Positions 6,433 to 8,067 of a DNA stretch of 8,067 nucleotides are shown piece by piece. Within the stretch, counting starts at the first letter, position 1; every line of letters begins with the position of its first letter. Where the stretch lies: assembly GCA_029219125.1 (NCBI GenBank), contig JAQXSU010000245.1:1-8067 (forward strand), read 5' to 3'. Source of the stretch: Bacillota bacterium (GTDB lineage: Bacteria > Bacillota > Clostridia > Peptostreptococcales > Anaerovoracaceae). The position numbers and the translations under genes were made by a program. The notes beneath the pieces are model-generated. The model was not told the DNA's origin, searched no databases, and saw only the letters and a program-made list of their open reading frames with translations.

Positions 6433-7016
6433 CCGTAATAGGAGACCATGGTCTGCTGATTCATGACAGAAAGGGATTTTCCGGCAGCTTTCAGATCTGC
6501 CACATAGTCCGCATAGAGACGCAGCAGCTCTTCCGGATAGGTTTCCAACTCGCCTCTGGCGTAGGTTTCCATGGATGTGAAACCGCTGGCATCCCCATCG
6601 GAGGTGATGGGCCTGCCGACATCGGCAAGCTTCGGCCAGGCAGCTGCGAACTCCTGCTCCCAGGCGATCAGCTGCGGTACGATGGCGTTAATGAGCCGGT
6701 AACACGGCTGAGAAACGGCAGGAAATGCCCCTTTCAGATATTTGTTATAGTAATGAAGGTCCGTATACTGCATCATGCGGCCGTATTTTTCGGTCACAAG
6801 ATTACGGCCTTCATTTTTGCTTTTTTCCAGGAAGGACGCCCAGCAGGACAGCATGGAATCCGTCCAGTTCTCATACTGGCTGGCCCGCATGATATAAAAC
6901 GTCTCCGGGTCATCCTGACAGCTGGCCCGTCCTCCGATGTTATCGGTCTGCTGAAACATATCCCATTCTGTCCGAATGATGGTTTCGATTGTTTTCTGTC
7001 TGTCAAACTGTTCCAT
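6393..7016 (-). CDS. DUF4125 family protein
   Basis: This is a 207-residue soluble protein that I recognise as DUF4125; no biochemical function is established to my knowledge. The signature NIGGRASCQDD is at residues 26-36, just after IIRTEWDMFQQ (13-23). A second conserved-looking block, EKYGRMMQYTDLHYY, is at 76-90, and RGELETYPEELL at 154-165. It is rich in acidic and aromatic residues and has no signal peptide or membrane segment. The ATG at 7016 has AAGAGGT (7023-7029) 6 bases upstream, a strong site. It is the second complete gene of a minus-strand operon, 50 bases behind the DUF4037 gene with no terminator between. The pairing suggests the two proteins act in one process or bind each other (inference). 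Its 3' end overlaps the helicase gene by 40 bases on the opposite strand. Confidence 0.88.
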   Translation of the reverse strand: MEQFDRQKTIETIIRTEWDMFQQTDNIGGRASCQDDPETFYIMRASQYENWTDSMLSCWASFLEKSKNEGRNLVTEKYGRMMQYTDLHYYNKYLKGAFPAVSQPCYRLINAIVPQLIAWEQEFAAAWPKLADVGRPITSDGDASGFTSMETYARGELETYPEELLRLYADYVADLKAAGKSLSVMNQQTMVSYYGYDSIEEAEASLA

Positions 7017-7022
7017 AAATTT

Positions 7023-7029
7023 ACCTCTT
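7023..7029 (-). promoter_or_regulatory. Ribosome binding site of the DUF4125 gene
   Basis: AAGAGGT on the minus strand lies 6 bases before the ATG at 7016 and supports that start. The 50-base spacer that holds it shows no hairpin or promoter, so read-through from the DUF4037 gene is likely. Confidence 0.65.
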
Positions 7030-7066
7030 CTTAAATTGCTGTATGATGACGGATGAAAGATTTCCT

Positions 7067-8035
7067 TCAGACTGCCGGATCCGCCATGGGATGCATGCTG
7101 CGGATCTGCGGATCCTCAATTCCGTTCATAATGTCTGCCAGATGATCCTGCAGGAAACTGCCTGTGGTTTCCGACAGGTGCTGGCTGTGCAGCTCCCGGG
7201 CAATATTCTCGCAGATGGTCTCGGTCAGTTGGAAGGCCAGCCTTTCTGCATCCTCTTTTTTTCCCTGACGGAGCAAAATCCCCACCTCCGGCATTTTTTT
7301 CAGCTGCCGGCAGCATTCTTCTGCCAGGGGATCTGTTTCCGCCATGTCCGAAAGACTGCGGAATGCCCATTTATAAAATGGCGTATAGCGGCGGCGCAGC
7401 AGATGGATCATGGAAATTGCTGCTTCTGCAAACCGGCTCATGGCGAAAAGGACAGCCACTTCATCACCCCGACGGATCAGACGAAGCAGATTGTACTGGC
7501 CGGCCTGCGAAAGCACCGCCGCCCGGGATGCAATCTTTTTTCGCCGGATATCCTCCGGATAGAAGGAGGAAAGAAGACTTCGAACTGCATCAAACTGACT
7601 GCAGCCGCGCTGCCAGATCTGACCGTTTGTGGCTGCCGCCAGGGCAGATTCCGGCAGAAACAGCCAGTCCAGATTCGTTTCCGGAACGCCGGTAAAGCGG
7701 CTGTAAAAGTCACTGCAGCACATGACCCCGAGACGATCTCCGGCGATGATGTTTTCACAGGAAAACCCCTGAAACCGGTCCGGAAGCTGGTTATAGACCT
7801 CCTGCAGCGCCGGACCGAAAGACTGAAAATCCTCATCGGAAAGAAACACGCAGAAACCCGGTGCGAAGTCATGATCCTGGGAGATGGCATCGTCATAACC
7901 AAAGCACTGAGATCCTTCGCCGACCAGACCGACGGAAAGACGGGAAGAAAGCCCCGGAGCCAGCCGATTCGCTGCTTCCAGAATCCGGCTGCCGAAGGCA
8001 TCGTAGTATGCTTTTGCTAAAACAAGCCCCTTCAC
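7067..8035 (-). CDS. DUF4037 nucleotidyltransferase-like protein
   Basis: This is a 322-residue soluble protein with a polymerase-beta-type nucleotidyltransferase N-terminus followed by a DUF4037 helical domain. The active-site signature is visible: GEGS at residues 39-42, then the acidic pair D54-x-D56 in ISQDHDFAPGF (51-61). D123 in NLDW is a possible third metal ligand. Residues 179-225, including GQYNLLRLIRRGD and TPFYKWAF, form the helical part typical of the family. By family logic it would transfer a nucleotide to a small molecule, protein or RNA; the substrate is unknown. The start is GTG at 8035, supported by AAAGGA (8043-8048) 7 bases upstream and by a 4-base overlap (GTGA) with the preceding gene's stop, implying translational coupling. 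DUF4125 follows. Alternatives are an aminoglycoside-adenylyltransferase-like enzyme or an MNT-type antitoxin-like protein, but no HEPN partner is visible. Confidence 0.88.
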   Translation of the reverse strand: MKGLVLAKAYYDAFGSRILEAANRLAPGLSSRLSVGLVGEGSQCFGYDDAISQDHDFAPGFCVFLSDEDFQSFGPALQEVYNQLPDRFQGFSCENIIAGDRLGVMCCSDFYSRFTGVPETNLDWLFLPESALAAATNGQIWQRGCSQFDAVRSLLSSFYPEDIRRKKIASRAAVLSQAGQYNLLRLIRRGDEVAVLFAMSRFAEAAISMIHLLRRRYTPFYKWAFRSLSDMAETDPLAEECCRQLKKMPEVGILLRQGKKEDAERLAFQLTETICENIARELHSQHLSETTGSFLQDHLADIMNGIEDPQIRSMHPMADPAV

Positions 8036-8067
8036 AGGCCGATCCTTTCCATAATGGCAGCAGCTTT
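8032..8067 (-). CDS. 3' end of an unidentified gene, upstream member of the DUF4037 operon (partial)
   Basis: On the minus strand the window opens with eleven sense codons (KAAAIMERIGL) and a TGA at 8034-8032 that overlaps the GTG start of the DUF4037 gene by 4 bases. The AAAGGA ribosome site for that gene lies inside this frame. The overlap geometry, rather than any homology, is the evidence that this is a real gene end; the product cannot be named from so few residues. Confidence 0.45.
   Translation of the reverse strand, partial: KAAAIMERIGL
8043..8048 (-). promoter_or_regulatory. Ribosome binding site fixing the GTG start of the DUF4037 gene
   Basis: AAAGGA on the minus strand is 7 bases from GTG at 8035. 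No ATG in that frame lies nearby, so the non-ATG start is well supported. Confidence 0.7.

Noticed and set aside
7043..8020. Long plus-strand open frame of 325 codons
   Set aside because: It lies antisense to the DUF4037 gene, has no recognisable domain and no good ribosome site, and contains improbable composition. The minus-strand gene has active-site motifs and a coupled start, so this is a shadow of its codon bias.
7067..8035. DUF4037 protein as the antitoxin of an MNT/HEPN toxin-antitoxin pair
   Set aside because: The neighbour DUF4125 shows no HEPN Rx4-6H motif, and both proteins are longer than typical members of such pairs.

Overview
The window looks like ordinary chromosomal DNA of an anaerobic Bacillota, most likely Clostridia (Lachnospiraceae or a related family). 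This is an inference. It rests on AAGGA/AGAGG-type ribosome binding sites, sigma-A-like promoters with extended -10 elements, moderately high G+C with dense coding, and the gene families present: a CbxX/SpoVK-type AAA+ ATPase, BrnQ, a DAACS symporter, a Suv3-like helicase, DUF4125 and DUF4037. I see no mobile element, CRISPR array, rRNA or tRNA, and no gene-free stretch above 300 bases.

Layout: (1) Positions 2-1051 (+) encode an AAA+ ATPase whose reading frame is open to the left edge, so it is probably 5'-truncated. It has a low-complexity linker of three EAEPEK repeats. (2) Positions 1080-2447 (+) encode a BrnQ-type branched-chain amino-acid carrier. After an 83-base spacer with an inverted repeat, 2531-3817 (+) encodes a dicarboxylate/amino acid:cation symporter. 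Its binding site is altered, which argues against an acidic substrate. (3) Positions 3832-4332 (-) encode a GNAT acetyltransferase, convergent with the symporter. (4) A 144-base divergent region carries outward-facing promoters for the GNAT gene and for a Suv3-like DExH RNA helicase at 4477-6432 (+), which ends in a four-cysteine motif. (5) A minus-strand operon enters from the right edge. The last codons of an unidentified gene overlap the GTG start of a DUF4037 nucleotidyltransferase-like protein (7067-8035), which is followed by a DUF4125 protein (6393-7016). The DUF4125 gene overlaps the helicase tail-to-tail by 40 bases.

How the genes may work together: the two transporters could form an amino-acid uptake unit. 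DUF4037 and DUF4125 look like a functional pair of unknown biochemistry and are the best candidate here for an undescribed system. The helicase is probably an RNA-remodelling enzyme with its own promoter. The AAA+ protein and the GNAT protein show no clear link to their neighbours.
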